DNA of 64,000 nucleotides from Spirosoma sp. Lineage in GTDB: Bacteria; Bacteroidota; Bacteroidia; Cytophagales; Spirosomataceae. This document shows, in pieces, positions 17,491 through 25,735 of this stretch (positions are counted from its first letter, which is position 1; every line of letters starts with the position of its first letter). The notes beneath the pieces are model-generated. The model worked only from the letters and a program-made list of their open reading frames with translations. It ran no database searches and was not told the origin of the DNA. Where the stretch lies: NCBI RefSeq assembly GCF_026391055.1, contig NZ_JAPLET010000022.1, positions 372,001 through 436,000 of the forward strand, read 5' to 3'. Position numbers and translations under genes: made by a program.

Positions 17491-19704
17491 TCAGACAAGC
17501 AGCATTCCCTGTTCCCGAAGTTTTGCCCAGACCGAGGATCGTGTAAAGGTGTCAAAGCTGTCGGAATGGCTGGCTTCGTAATGAGCCTTTAAGCTGGCGA
17601 GCGAACAGGGCTCCGACTGCCTGATTGAGAGTAGGGGCAGCGTATCGACAAGCCATTGCCCGGTTTCGACGGTTGTTTCGAGCAGCCAGTGCCCCTGTTT
17701 ACTATAAAACTCCAGTTCGGCCATTTGGAATACCTTCCGGCCCTGCTGCAACTCAAAAATTTCCAGAGTGGGCAGATTTCCCGGCCAGATTACAAACGCG
17801 TTTGAGCGGGAGGCTTTATCTGATTGTTGGCTGATTGCCTTTTCGATATAACGGGGTGGAATGGACGTAACCGGAATTTTAAACGGAAACCACTTCTGCA
17901 AAGGCAGGTCGAAACCCACGTCATGCATGTAGTTGAACAACGATTTCCGTAACCCTTCGGCAAACTGGTCGTGATCTGCCCCCGTAGGGTCAGCGTGTTC
18001 CAGATCGTTGTCTGCAAAAACATCCAGTCGGCTCCCCGGTTCAGCGGGTCCGATACGCATCACGTCGAACCCGGCGGGGTCAACGCCAACCGGGCTGTGG
18101 GCGGTCATGGCGAAGCGGTGCCAGAAACCCGACTGAACAATGCCATTCATGAATAACTGCCTTACCATTTCCAGCGAGTCGATGGTTTCCTGCATGGTTT
18201 GTGTTGGAAAGCCATACATCAGGTAAGCGTGCACCATAATACCGGCTTGTGTAAAGGCATCGGCAACCCGGGCGACCTGCGCTACGGTAACGCCCTTTTT
18301 CATCCGCTCCAGCAATCGGTCGGAGGCAACTTCCAGTCCGCCCGATACGGCAATGCAGCCCGACGCTTTCAGCAAAGCACACAGATCGGGGGTAAAGCTT
18401 ACTTCAAACCGGATGTTGGTCCACCAGGTCACGGTAAGTTTCCGGCGAATAATTTCCAGTGCCAGGTCACGCATCAGCGCGGGTGGTGCCGCTTCATCCA
18501 CAAAATGAAACCCGGTTTGACCGGTTTGCTCGATGATCTCCTCGATTCGATCGCACAGGAGCGAAGCGGTCACAGGCTCGTACCGCTTGATGTAGTCGAG
18601 CGTTATGTCGCAGAATGAACATTTGCCCCAGTAGCAGCCATGGGCCAGCGTCAGTTTGTTCCAGCGGCCGTCGCTCCAGAGTCGGTGCATGGGGTTAACA
18701 ACTTCAATAACTGACAGATAATCGTGCAGCGGTAAATCGCGGTAATTGGGTGTGCCTGTTTCTCGTTGGGCTACATCCTTTTCCGGGGCACCGTTATAGT
18801 AGGTGACAACGCCATTTGTGCGGGCAAACACGCGCTTCAGCTGCGGTAACCCGCGCTGACCGGACAAATGTTCAAGCAAGGTTATGAGCGGGGCTTCACC
18901 ATCGTCGAGGCAGATAAAGTCGACATAATCAAAAACGCGGGGCTCTGTCAGCGATCGAAGTTCCGTATTGGCATAGCCCCCGCCCATGACAATTTTTATG
19001 TCCGGATGGTGCTGTTTGAGGTAGTGACCACACGTTAAAGCACCATACAGATTACCCGGAAAGGGTACTGTTAGGCAAACGATAGTGGGTCTAACTTGCT
19101 GAATCTTCTGTTCCAGCAAGTCGACCAGCCTTGAGGATACCCAGGTATAAGGTGCTTGCAGCGCATTGTGTAACTCATCAAAATGCGTAGCAGACCGGCC
19201 CAATCGTTCGGCATACCGGCTGAAACCAAAATGGGGATCGACGGCTTCCTGAATGAGATCGCTCAGATCTTCGAGATACAGCGTGGCCAAATGACGGGCT
19301 TTATCGTGTAGCCCCATCGTCCCGAAAGCCCAGTCCAGTTCTTCCAACTGAGCAAAGCGCGACGCTTCTGGAAGGTACGTCCGGTCACAAATGTTATGCG
19401 CCAGGGTCGGATTTTTGTTTTGCAGAAACCGGATTACAGGGCCAATTGTGCTGATATAGTCATGCTGCAACTGGCAGATTCGATAGCTATTATCCGACAA
19501 CTCAGCGTCGGCAGCGTCGAGCTGAGCAAACAGCGCCGATAAGCCCTTTGTCGAAAACAGGGCCAGAATCACCTCAATACCTAAATCGGCCTGAAAGGCG
19601 GTTACTCCCTTCGTTTGTAAAAATCCTTTTAAATAAGCCGTTGCCGGATAGGGGGTATTTAACTGAGTAAAGGGCGGGGTAATGAGTAAGATTGTCTGCT
19701 CCAC
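17491..19704 (-). CDS. B12-binding-type radical SAM protein
   Basis: The 737-residue protein has an N-terminal Rossmann-like region (about 1-270; 'LLITPPFTQLNTPYPATAYL', then 'IKIVMGGGYAN') typical of class B radical SAM enzymes with a cobalamin-binding fold. The classical DxHxxG cobalamin motif is not obvious. The radical SAM core (about 345-570) has Cys357, Cys362 and Cys365, giving CX4CX2C spacing rather than CX3CX2C. 'HFVDEAAPP' and 'SGGLEVASDRLLERMKKGVT' follow the normal core pattern. The C-terminal ~150 residues are unique. Such enzymes methylate or rearrange unactivated carbons, often in natural products or cofactors. No substrate-linked neighbour is present, so the reaction is unknown. 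Confidence 0.85.
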   Translation of the reverse strand: MEQTILLITPPFTQLNTPYPATAYLKGFLQTKGVTAFQADLGIEVILALFSTKGLSALFAQLDAADAELSDNSYRICQLQHDYISTIGPVIRFLQNKNPTLAHNICDRTYLPEASRFAQLEELDWAFGTMGLHDKARHLATLYLEDLSDLIQEAVDPHFGFSRYAERLGRSATHFDELHNALQAPYTWVSSRLVDLLEQKIQQVRPTIVCLTVPFPGNLYGALTCGHYLKQHHPDIKIVMGGGYANTELRSLTEPRVFDYVDFICLDDGEAPLITLLEHLSGQRGLPQLKRVFARTNGVVTYYNGAPEKDVAQRETGTPNYRDLPLHDYLSVIEVVNPMHRLWSDGRWNKLTLAHGCYWGKCSFCDITLDYIKRYEPVTASLLCDRIEEIIEQTGQTGFHFVDEAAPPALMRDLALEIIRRKLTVTWWTNIRFEVSFTPDLCALLKASGCIAVSGGLEVASDRLLERMKKGVTVAQVARVADAFTQAGIMVHAYLMYGFPTQTMQETIDSLEMVRQLFMNGIVQSGFWHRFAMTAHSPVGVDPAGFDVMRIGPAEPGSRLDVFADNDLEHADPTGADHDQFAEGLRKSLFNYMHDVGFDLPLQKWFPFKIPVTSIPPRYIEKAISQQSDKASRSNAFVIWPGNLPTLEIFELQQGRKVFQMAELEFYSKQGHWLLETTVETGQWLVDTLPLLSIRQSEPCSLASLKAHYEASHSDSFDTFTRSSVWAKLREQGMLLV

Positions 19705-19801
19705 TGTCGTATTAAGTCAAGGGTAAGGCCTTAACTTCTCCTGAGAAGACATAACCTCCGGCTTTCGGCAATGGTTCGGGAGGAGAATTGGAGATTGGAG
19801 C

Positions 19802-20401
19802 TTAGTGATTCCAGGCTAGGGTGGCAGTGCTAAAGTCGATCGTTCGGCGTCCCTGAGCGTAGAACTCGACGTTGATGGTCATTCGCTGCGCTTTCTTCAT
19901 TAGAGATATCAATTTCGCAGCATCGTCGAAAAAGATGATGTTTGCCCGACCATTTTCAGCGGCCGAAAAGGGATAGTTACGGGCTGGTTGGTTGTCGAAG
20001 GCAATCCGCGCATTGCCGCCCTGAAAGGTTCGGTTGAACTGACCACGGGATATTTCCAGGTACAGAAAGTTATCGTCCTCCTTATGCCGGATTGTGAGCG
20101 TTGCCACCGAACCACCGGCATAGGGGAACGAAAAGGTCAACGGTGTTGGCGAGGTAATTGACGCCTTGTAGACAGTGCTCCCGGACTTATCGACTACTTT
20201 CTTTTCGTAGGTCCATTTACCGGACGGAAGCGTGGGTTTTGCGCCGGACATAGCCCTAGTCGAAGACGTTTGTTCGGGTTTTACGGATTGATTTGATGCC
20301 GTAATCCCGACCAGAGCTATTCCTGTTGACGCGACCGACTTTTCATTGCTGAAGCAGTTTAAGAAGATAAGCAGGCTGCTTAAATAGACTAATGATTTCA
20401 T
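19802..20401 (-). CDS. Secreted protein of unknown function
   Basis: The 199-residue protein has an N-terminal hydrophobic signal (MKSLVYLSSLLIFLNC) with a Cys at its end, so it might be a lipoprotein, though the lipobox is poor. A disordered Ser/Thr-rich stretch (about 30-60) precedes a beta-rich domain (about 62-199) with 'KWTYEKKVVDKSG' and 'GGSVATLTIRHKEDDNFLYLEIS'. I do not recognise the family. It is 97 bp downstream of the M23-peptidase terminator side and is probably monocistronic. Confidence 0.5.
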   Translation of the reverse strand: MKSLVYLSSLLIFLNCFSNEKSVASTGIALVGITASNQSVKPEQTSSTRAMSGAKPTLPSGKWTYEKKVVDKSGSTVYKASITSPTPLTFSFPYAGGSVATLTIRHKEDDNFLYLEISRGQFNRTFQGGNARIAFDNQPARNYPFSAAENGRANIIFFDDAAKLISLMKKAQRMTINVEFYAQGRRTIDFSTATLAWNH

Positions 20402-20447
20402 GCCGGATTAGGTTATGATAGTGGTGGCTGCTGATTTTGCTGTGAGC

Positions 20448-20508
20448 CTAGTCAAAAAGCGCCATCGGCCATATCACCTAGACATGGCCGATGGCGCTTT
20501 TTGACTAG
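20448..20508. terminator. Perfect 25-bp hairpin between two minus-strand genes
   Basis: Arms 20448-20472 and 20484-20508 are perfect over 25 bp, with an 11-nt loop. The hairpin begins 6 bp after the stop of the M23/LysM peptidase gene, whose transcript it probably ends. Confidence 0.75.
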
Positions 20509-20513
20509 TACGC

Positions 20514-21581
20514 TTAATGCACCCGGAGTTTCTGCCCAGGTCGAATGCGTGTACGGGCTGACATGTGGTTTTTTCGTGTCAACGACGTAACCGACATGCC
20601 ATAGCGGTCAGCAATGGAGCTTAGGGTTTCGCCGGACCGTACGCGGTGCAGCACTGTTCGCTTAAACCGGGGCTTGAAGCTACTTTCTGATGAAGACGCA
20701 CGACCCCGAAGGTAGTCCCAAACAGAGCCTGTCAGCAGAAAGTGATCGGAGTTAATTTTGTTTTCCGGGAATGAATAGATGTTTAACGGGCTAAAGGGGT
20801 TGCCTTCATACCGGGTCTCAAAGTGAAGGTGAGGGCCGGAACTGCGTCCTGTGCTACCACCCAGGCCAAGCTGGTCACCCGCTTTCACCAATTGCCCCTG
20901 CTCAACGGTTTGTTTGGACATGTGTCCGTAAAGCGTTTCAAGCCCATTATAATGCCGAACCAGCACATAGCGTCCATACCCATTGCCGTCCCAGCCGACA
21001 ATACGGACAATACCATCAAACGCAGAGTAGACCGGATCACCGGTTTCCAGGTCGAGGTCTGTTCCGGTATGCCAGCGACCCCAGCGATACCCGAAATTCG
21101 AAGTCATTTTTCCTTCGTTAAGTGGGGGCGACCAAAATCGGTTGGCGGGTGGGTCGTACAGCTTGATGTCTATGGCTTCGTCAAATTCGAGGGGGTTAAT
21201 GTTGTAGGGGTCGATGGTGCGCGAATCCCAAACGGCGTAATAATCCGCTATTTTAACCCATTCCGTACCAACGAGTACAGAGTCAATGACTTCAACAACA
21301 CTGGTTTCACCCTGATCAATTTGACTGGTGTCTTCACTGACAACCGGGTTTAATTCTTTTTTCGGCTCAAACTGGCTGTTAAAGCGCAGTTGTGTTGCTT
21401 CCTGCTCGAATTGGTCGTCCGCTTTTTGCGGCTGTTCGACGACCGGGAAATTTGGGTTCGAGCCCGTTTTAGGCGTAATGCGCAGGTTATTTTTAAATCG
21501 CCCGCGCTCCTGGGCCTGTGTCGTTACGGTCAAACACAAGCACCCAATGGCCAAAAGCCACCGTGTAGCGGTTTCTCTCAT
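20514..21581 (-). CDS. M23-family metallopeptidase with C-terminal LysM
   Basis: The 355-residue protein has a signal peptide ending at 'TTQAQ'. A charged linker leads to a LytM/M23 domain (about 155-275), where 'GYRWGRWHTGTDLD' supplies the first zinc His and Asp and 'GPHLHFETR' the HxH ligands. A C-terminal LysM domain (about 310-353, 'HRVRSGETLSSIADRYGMS') binds peptidoglycan. All catalytic ligands are present, so it is likely an active endopeptidase that cuts peptide cross-links during growth or division. It is monocistronic with its own strong hairpin terminator. Confidence 0.92.
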   Translation of the reverse strand: MRETATRWLLAIGCLCLTVTTQAQERGRFKNNLRITPKTGSNPNFPVVEQPQKADDQFEQEATQLRFNSQFEPKKELNPVVSEDTSQIDQGETSVVEVIDSVLVGTEWVKIADYYAVWDSRTIDPYNINPLEFDEAIDIKLYDPPANRFWSPPLNEGKMTSNFGYRWGRWHTGTDLDLETGDPVYSAFDGIVRIVGWDGNGYGRYVLVRHYNGLETLYGHMSKQTVEQGQLVKAGDQLGLGGSTGRSSGPHLHFETRYEGNPFSPLNIYSFPENKINSDHFLLTGSVWDYLRGRASSSESSFKPRFKRTVLHRVRSGETLSSIADRYGMSVTSLTRKNHMSARTRIRPGQKLRVH

Positions 21582-21600
21582 TGTACGTAAATAAGTTCGC

Positions 21601-21676
21601 TAGTTACTGGTTATTCGTTGCTGGCCAATAGCTATTGGTTAATGACTAATGATCAGTAACGAATAACCAGTAACTA
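21601..21676. repeat. Inverted repeat with 19-bp perfect arms and nested palindrome
   Basis: Arms 21601-21619 and 21658-21676 are perfectly complementary. The 38-nt loop holds a perfect 14-bp palindrome at 21624-21637 and a second partial copy of the arm sequence. It lies between trxB and the M23 peptidase gene and could terminate trxB. The nested structure looks more like a small repetitive element. Confidence 0.6.
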
Positions 21677-21689
21677 ACGACTGGTTTTG

Positions 21690-22661
21690 TTAATGAACAA
21701 TTTCTTCTCCCTGCATTTCAAGGGTGACCAGGTAACGTTCAGCGTCGAGGGCGGCCATACAGCCTGTTCCGGCTGCGGTCACTGCCTGGCGGTAGATGTT
21801 ATCCTGCGCGTCACCACAGGCAAAAACACCGGGTATGTTGGTTCGGGTACTGCCTTTTTCGGTGATGATATAACCATTTTCATCCAACTCAAGGTAGTCC
21901 TGGAAAATATCGGTATTGGGTTTGTGACCAATGGCAACAAAGAAGCCGGTTACATCTAAAATCCGTTCTTCGCCCGTTTCGCTGTTCTTTACCCGCACGC
22001 CCGTTACATCTTCATCGCCCAGCACTTCTTCGGTAGAGGTGTTGTACAGAATTTCGATGTTGTGAGCCGTCTTAACGCGTTTCTGCATGAATTGCGATGC
22101 CCGCATTTCGTCCCGGCGAACCAGCATATACACTTTCCGGCAAATGTTGGCCAGGTAGCTTGCTTCTTCGGCAGCCGTATCACCGGCACCCACAATGGCC
22201 ACATCCTGACCACGGAAGAAGAATCCATCGCATACGGCGCAGGCCGACACACCTCGGCCGTTGAGCCGCATTTCGGAGGGAAGCCCAAGCCATTTGGCCG
22301 ATGCGCCCGTTGAAATAATAATGGAATCAGCAGTGATTTCGTGTTTGTCGTCGACGATAGCACGGTGCGGGTTGTCGAGGCTGGGCTGGTCGGTGAACAC
22401 AACTTTCGTAACCATGCCATACCGGATATCGGTACCAAACCGGCGGGCCTGCGCTTCAAGGTCCTGCATCATCTGCGGGCCCTGTACGCCATTGGGATAG
22501 CCTGGGAAATTATCTACTTCGGTAGTGATGGTGAGCTGGCCACCGGGTTGCCCACCCTGATATAAAACAGGTTGGACATTGGCACGTGCTGCATAAATAG
22601 CTGCTGTGTAACCGGCCGGGCCTGAACCTATAATGAGGCACTTTACATGTTCGGAAGTCAT
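21690..22661 (-). CDS. trxB: Thioredoxin-disulfide reductase
   Basis: This 323-residue flavoprotein transfers electrons from NADPH to thioredoxin in the cytosol. The FAD-binding GSGPAG motif is near residue 12 and the redox-active CAVC near residue 140. The NADPH-binding 'GAGDTAAEEA' with the downstream 'RRDEMRAS' is about 158-195, and the C-terminal FAD motif is 'GVFACGDAQD'. The length and motif order are those of low-molecular-weight TrxB. The gene appears to be monocistronic, with the inverted repeat at 21601-21676 just after its stop. Confidence 0.96.
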   Translation of the reverse strand: MTSEHVKCLIIGSGPAGYTAAIYAARANVQPVLYQGGQPGGQLTITTEVDNFPGYPNGVQGPQMMQDLEAQARRFGTDIRYGMVTKVVFTDQPSLDNPHRAIVDDKHEITADSIIISTGASAKWLGLPSEMRLNGRGVSACAVCDGFFFRGQDVAIVGAGDTAAEEASYLANICRKVYMLVRRDEMRASQFMQKRVKTAHNIEILYNTSTEEVLGDEDVTGVRVKNSETGEERILDVTGFFVAIGHKPNTDIFQDYLELDENGYIITEKGSTRTNIPGVFACGDAQDNIYRQAVTAAGTGCMAALDAERYLVTLEMQGEEIVH

Positions 22662-22816
22662 TGCAATGGGAGCGAAGTCGTCTGGTAACTAAAAAATGGC
22701 TTCCCTCAAAAAGAGGGAGTATTCTGACAACATACACAAAATTGAAAAAAATCCCTCGGAAAGCAAAGAGAAGAATTATGATGCAGCATAGGTGATGTAT
22801 GTTATGGCAAGCATCC

Positions 22817-24793
22817 CTACAGCACTCGCCAGTCAATCCGGCGGTTGAGCCGACGGTTTTCATCGGTAGTATTGGGTACTAGCGGGCGGGTTTTGCCGTA
22901 ACCAACTGCTTTGATCCGGCTCGGTTGGATGCCTGCTTTCGTTAGGTACGTAACCACTGCCTGCGCCCGCTTCTGCGATAAGGCCAGGTTGGCGGCTGCA
23001 TCACCCTTGTCGTCGGTATGCCCCGATATTTCAACGCTTACCGTTGGGTTAGACTGCATAAATACAGAAAGACGGTCCAGTTCGGTACGCGACTTTTCTG
23101 CCAGATCGTACCGCCCCGACTCAAAAAAAAGGTTGTTCAGCGTCTCATTCGCCGACGCACTAGTTGTTACGGGTTCCAGGGGGACGCTCAGTGTTAGGCC
23201 TTCCCCTTTGGTCTTCTGGGTAAAGTCGAAGGACAGACTTTTAAACAGATACCCCGGCACACTTACATAAAGCGCATATTCGCCCCCGCTGGGTAATACC
23301 GCTGTGTATTGACCCGTTTGGGCATCGGCCTTTACCTGCGAAACAATTTGATTGGTTTTTAGATCGATCAACTCGACGGTAGCGGCCAATGGTTTTTTTG
23401 TTTTTGCATCGGCAACCGTTCCCTTCAAAAAACTTACGGGACGCACACGCTCCCGCAACGATTCGGGAAGATCGAAGGTGTACAGCCGGGACTTCTGCGA
23501 AATGCCGTCTTTCTGTTCCTCAAACGAATAATAAGCCCGGGTGCCATTGGCGGTAACAAACAGAGATGCCTGATCTTCGGACGTGTTGATCGGATAACCT
23601 AAGTTCGCCGGAGTCGACCAGCCCGCAGGGCCATTGTCGGCCACAAATAAATCGTACCCGCCCAAACCAATATGGCCTTCTGAAGCAAAAAATAAGCTTT
23701 GGCCATTGGCGTGAAGGAAAGGAGATGCCTCGTTGCCACTGGTGTTGACCGGCTCACCCAGGTTGACCGGCTCGGTCCAGTTGCCATCGGTACCTAAGGC
23801 GCTGCGCCAAATGTCCCGCCGACCCTTACCCCCCGGCCGGTCCGACACAAAATACAATTGTCGGCCATCTGCCGATAAAGCGGGCTGCGATTCGTAATAG
23901 CGGGTGTTGATGGCTGGCCCCAGATTGTCCGGACTTGACCAGTCGTTACCTGTTTTGCGGCTTACGTACAAATCACAACTGCCAAACCCTTTCCGGCCCT
24001 GGCAGGCTGTAAACACCAGCGTTCGCCCATCGGCAGACAGGCTGGCCGTGCCTTCGTTCTCGGGAGTGTTAATGCTCGCTGCCAGCGAAACCGGGGGAGA
24101 CCAGGTTTCCCCGTTGAAGGTAGCTGTCATCAGGTCTTCGTCGCCTTCGGGCTTGAGGGCGGTGAAAACGATGGTTTGTTCGTCGGCCGTGAGGACCGGG
24201 AAATACTGAGAGGGTGTTGTTTGCAGCACGGACGACAGCGGCTTTGGATCAACAGCCTGCGGGTGCTGCATGGCCTCCAGGCCAAAACGGGCCGTTTCTA
24301 ATTGATGGGCAATCCGTTTTCCCTGTGCCGACTGGGGGGCAAAAAGTGTTTGGTATTTTTCCAGAAACGGAAGTGCTTCGCTATAGCGACCCAACCGCAG
24401 TAGTGTATTGCTCAGCGATTGGTAGGCCGCACCGGAAGCCGGACTGTCGGGCTGAAGTTTTACGGCGTTGCGATAGGCCGAAAGCGCCGGTTCATACTGC
24501 CGGGTGAACTCGTACAGTTGTCCCAGTTTAATATAGGCATCCGTAAAATCCGGGTCCTGTTTGATAGCCTGTTCCATAAATGGAATGGCTTCTCTGGCTT
24601 TGCGCTCTCCAAAGAGTTTGATGGACTGAGCGAATAATTCCTTAGCCTTGGTCGACTGAGCGAGGAGAGAAGGGCAGGAGGCAAAAAGTAAAGCGATCAA
24701 GGCTAATTGCTTTACTTTTTGGCCCCGGCTCCAGCTGTGAAAGCCCTTTAGGGTATATTCAGAAACTTGTGTGTCTGCAACGATATTTGCCAT
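22817..24793 (-). CDS. OmpA-family protein with TPR and PD40 repeats
   Basis: The 658-residue protein begins with a long N-region and a hydrophobic signal (about 28-45, ending 'LLAQ'). TPR repeats follow (about 50-170), then WD40-like PD40 propeller repeats (about 180-420, including 'YFVSDRPGGKGRRDIW'). Next are a carboxypeptidase-regulatory-like beta domain (about 450-530) and an OmpA-C peptidoglycan-binding domain (about 545-655, 'GHTDDKGDAAANLALSQKRA'). This architecture is common in Bacteroidota, including the type IX secretion component PorE, though such proteins are many and the identity is not assured. The start overlaps the 3' end of queE by 46 bp, suggesting cotranscription with queE. 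I see no good alternative ATG after the overlap. Confidence 0.85.
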   Translation of the reverse strand: MANIVADTQVSEYTLKGFHSWSRGQKVKQLALIALLFASCPSLLAQSTKAKELFAQSIKLFGERKAREAIPFMEQAIKQDPDFTDAYIKLGQLYEFTRQYEPALSAYRNAVKLQPDSPASGAAYQSLSNTLLRLGRYSEALPFLEKYQTLFAPQSAQGKRIAHQLETARFGLEAMQHPQAVDPKPLSSVLQTTPSQYFPVLTADEQTIVFTALKPEGDEDLMTATFNGETWSPPVSLAASINTPENEGTASLSADGRTLVFTACQGRKGFGSCDLYVSRKTGNDWSSPDNLGPAINTRYYESQPALSADGRQLYFVSDRPGGKGRRDIWRSALGTDGNWTEPVNLGEPVNTSGNEASPFLHANGQSLFFASEGHIGLGGYDLFVADNGPAGWSTPANLGYPINTSEDQASLFVTANGTRAYYSFEEQKDGISQKSRLYTFDLPESLRERVRPVSFLKGTVADAKTKKPLAATVELIDLKTNQIVSQVKADAQTGQYTAVLPSGGEYALYVSVPGYLFKSLSFDFTQKTKGEGLTLSVPLEPVTTSASANETLNNLFFESGRYDLAEKSRTELDRLSVFMQSNPTVSVEISGHTDDKGDAAANLALSQKRAQAVVTYLTKAGIQPSRIKAVGYGKTRPLVPNTTDENRRLNRRIDWRVL

Positions 24794-25398
24794 TGCGGAT
24801 GATCTTTTACGTAATCAACGATGCGAGGCAGCATTTCATTGGAACGACCCCATTCGGATTGTAAAAAGAGTTTACAATCGGGTCGTAAATACGGAACGAA
24901 CGACTCGGCGAATGCAAAATCGGATTGATTATAGATGATTACTTTCAGCTCGTCGGCTTTTTCATAGATCGCTGGATTTGGCTTCTTGAACTTCTTCGGC
25001 GAGAAGCAGATCCAGTCCCACGAACCCGTCACCGTCTGACAAACGCCCGATGTTTCGATGTTTGTCTTGAAGCCAGCCGTTTGCAGAGCTTCCGTAAGCG
25101 CGGTAAGATCGTGCATGAGGGGTTCGCCACCCGTTATTACCGCCATCCGGCCGGGGTATTGCAGGGCACCCTGCACCAGCGAATCAATAGACTGTTTTGG
25201 ATGAGCATCGGCATCCCAGGACTCTTTTACGTCGCACCAGTGGCAGCCTACATCGCAGCCCCCGAGCCGAATAAAATAAGCCGCCCGCCCCGTATGTGCT
25301 CCCTCCCCCTGAATGGTGTAAAAAGCTTCCATTACGGGCAGGGCAATTGTGGACCGGTTGTTTGTTTGTTTAGTTTGTTGTTCCTCTGTCAAAACCAT
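24748..25398 (-). CDS. queE: 7-carboxy-7-deazaguanine synthase QueE
   Basis: The 216-residue radical SAM enzyme makes 7-carboxy-7-deazaguanine from 6-carboxytetrahydropterin, an early step in queuosine synthesis. Motifs seen: 'FYTIQGEGAHTGRAA' near the N-terminus, the [4Fe-4S]-binding CDVGCHWC (CX3CX2C) near residue 52, 'TGGEPLMH' near residue 93, and the C-terminal 'ISLQTHKFLNIP'. The length fits the family. The start codon lies only four bases after a TATCTTTG -7 element, so its transcript is probably leaderless. The OmpA/TPR gene overlaps its 3' end. No other queuosine genes are nearby. Confidence 0.95.
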   Translation of the reverse strand: MVLTEEQQTKQTNNRSTIALPVMEAFYTIQGEGAHTGRAAYFIRLGGCDVGCHWCDVKESWDADAHPKQSIDSLVQGALQYPGRMAVITGGEPLMHDLTALTEALQTAGFKTNIETSGVCQTVTGSWDWICFSPKKFKKPNPAIYEKADELKVIIYNQSDFAFAESFVPYLRPDCKLFLQSEWGRSNEMLPRIVDYVKDHPQWQISLQTHKFLNIP

Positions 25399-25402
25399 AC
25401 TA

Positions 25403-25410
25403 CAAAGATA
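25403..25410 (-). promoter_or_regulatory. TATCTTTG -7 element of queE (leaderless geometry)
   Basis: On the minus strand an exact TAnnTTTG match is followed by four bases and then the queE ATG (25398-25396). In Bacteroidota promoters transcription starts a few bases after this element, so the mRNA should begin at or next to the start codon. Confidence 0.6.
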
Positions 25411-25508
25411 GGGAGTTCCTTCGTAGACCTGAATGATTTCCGAAGCCTAATCGGTCAGGGATAATGAGTTCTTTTGAGGGATTTGTTATGAGTTTATTGC
25501 TTCTCCCG

Positions 25509-25516
25509 TATCTTTG
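25509..25516 (+). promoter_or_regulatory. TATCTTTG -7 element of the his leader (leaderless geometry)
   Basis: An exact TAnnTTTG match sits four bases before the leader-peptide ATG at 25521. A TTTG at 25482-25485 is a possible -33 element with 23-bp spacing, slightly long. The arrangement mirrors that of queE on the other strand. Confidence 0.6.
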
Positions 25517-25520
25517 CAGC

Positions 25521-25583
25521 ATGATTTCCCAACGGGCCACCCATTCTCCTTTTCGACATCGTCGCCATCATGGCGGCTTCTGA
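25521..25583 (+). CDS. hisL: Histidine operon leader peptide
   Basis: A 20-codon reading frame lies 153 bp before hisG and reads MISQRATHSPFRHRRHHGGF. Four of its 20 codons are His, three of them (codons 13, 16 and 17) within five positions near the end. This is the classic composition of a his attenuator leader: ribosomes stall at His codons when charged tRNA-His is scarce, changing downstream RNA folding. The nearby 'agcc' (25584-25587) could pair either with 'ggct' just before it or with 'ggct' about ten bases after it, a possible switch. I could not identify a clear U-tract terminator before hisG, so the mechanism is inferred. The peptide has no other expected function. Confidence 0.75.
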   Translation: MISQRATHSPFRHRRHHGGF

Positions 25584-25735
25584 GCCAATATATCGGGCTG
25601 CCAACATCTCCTTCCCCGTTTGTCGCGTACTTTTGTTTCCCAGATCAATTCACCTATTCCTGATGCCTTTCCAAGTACGAATGGCGTCATGAGCTGTATG
25701 ACAGACATCATACATCATCCATTATACATCAAGTA

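Noticed and set aside
17491..20401. Radical SAM gene plus downstream small gene as a peptide-modification (RiPP) cluster
   Set aside because: The small secreted protein has a normal signal peptide and no Cys-rich or repetitive core, it lies upstream in the transcription direction, and no SPASM domain or peptidase-transporter is present.
25584..25735. Classical intrinsic terminator for the his attenuator
   Set aside because: Only weak stems were seen, and no stable GC hairpin followed by a long T-run could be identified, so no terminator was annotated.
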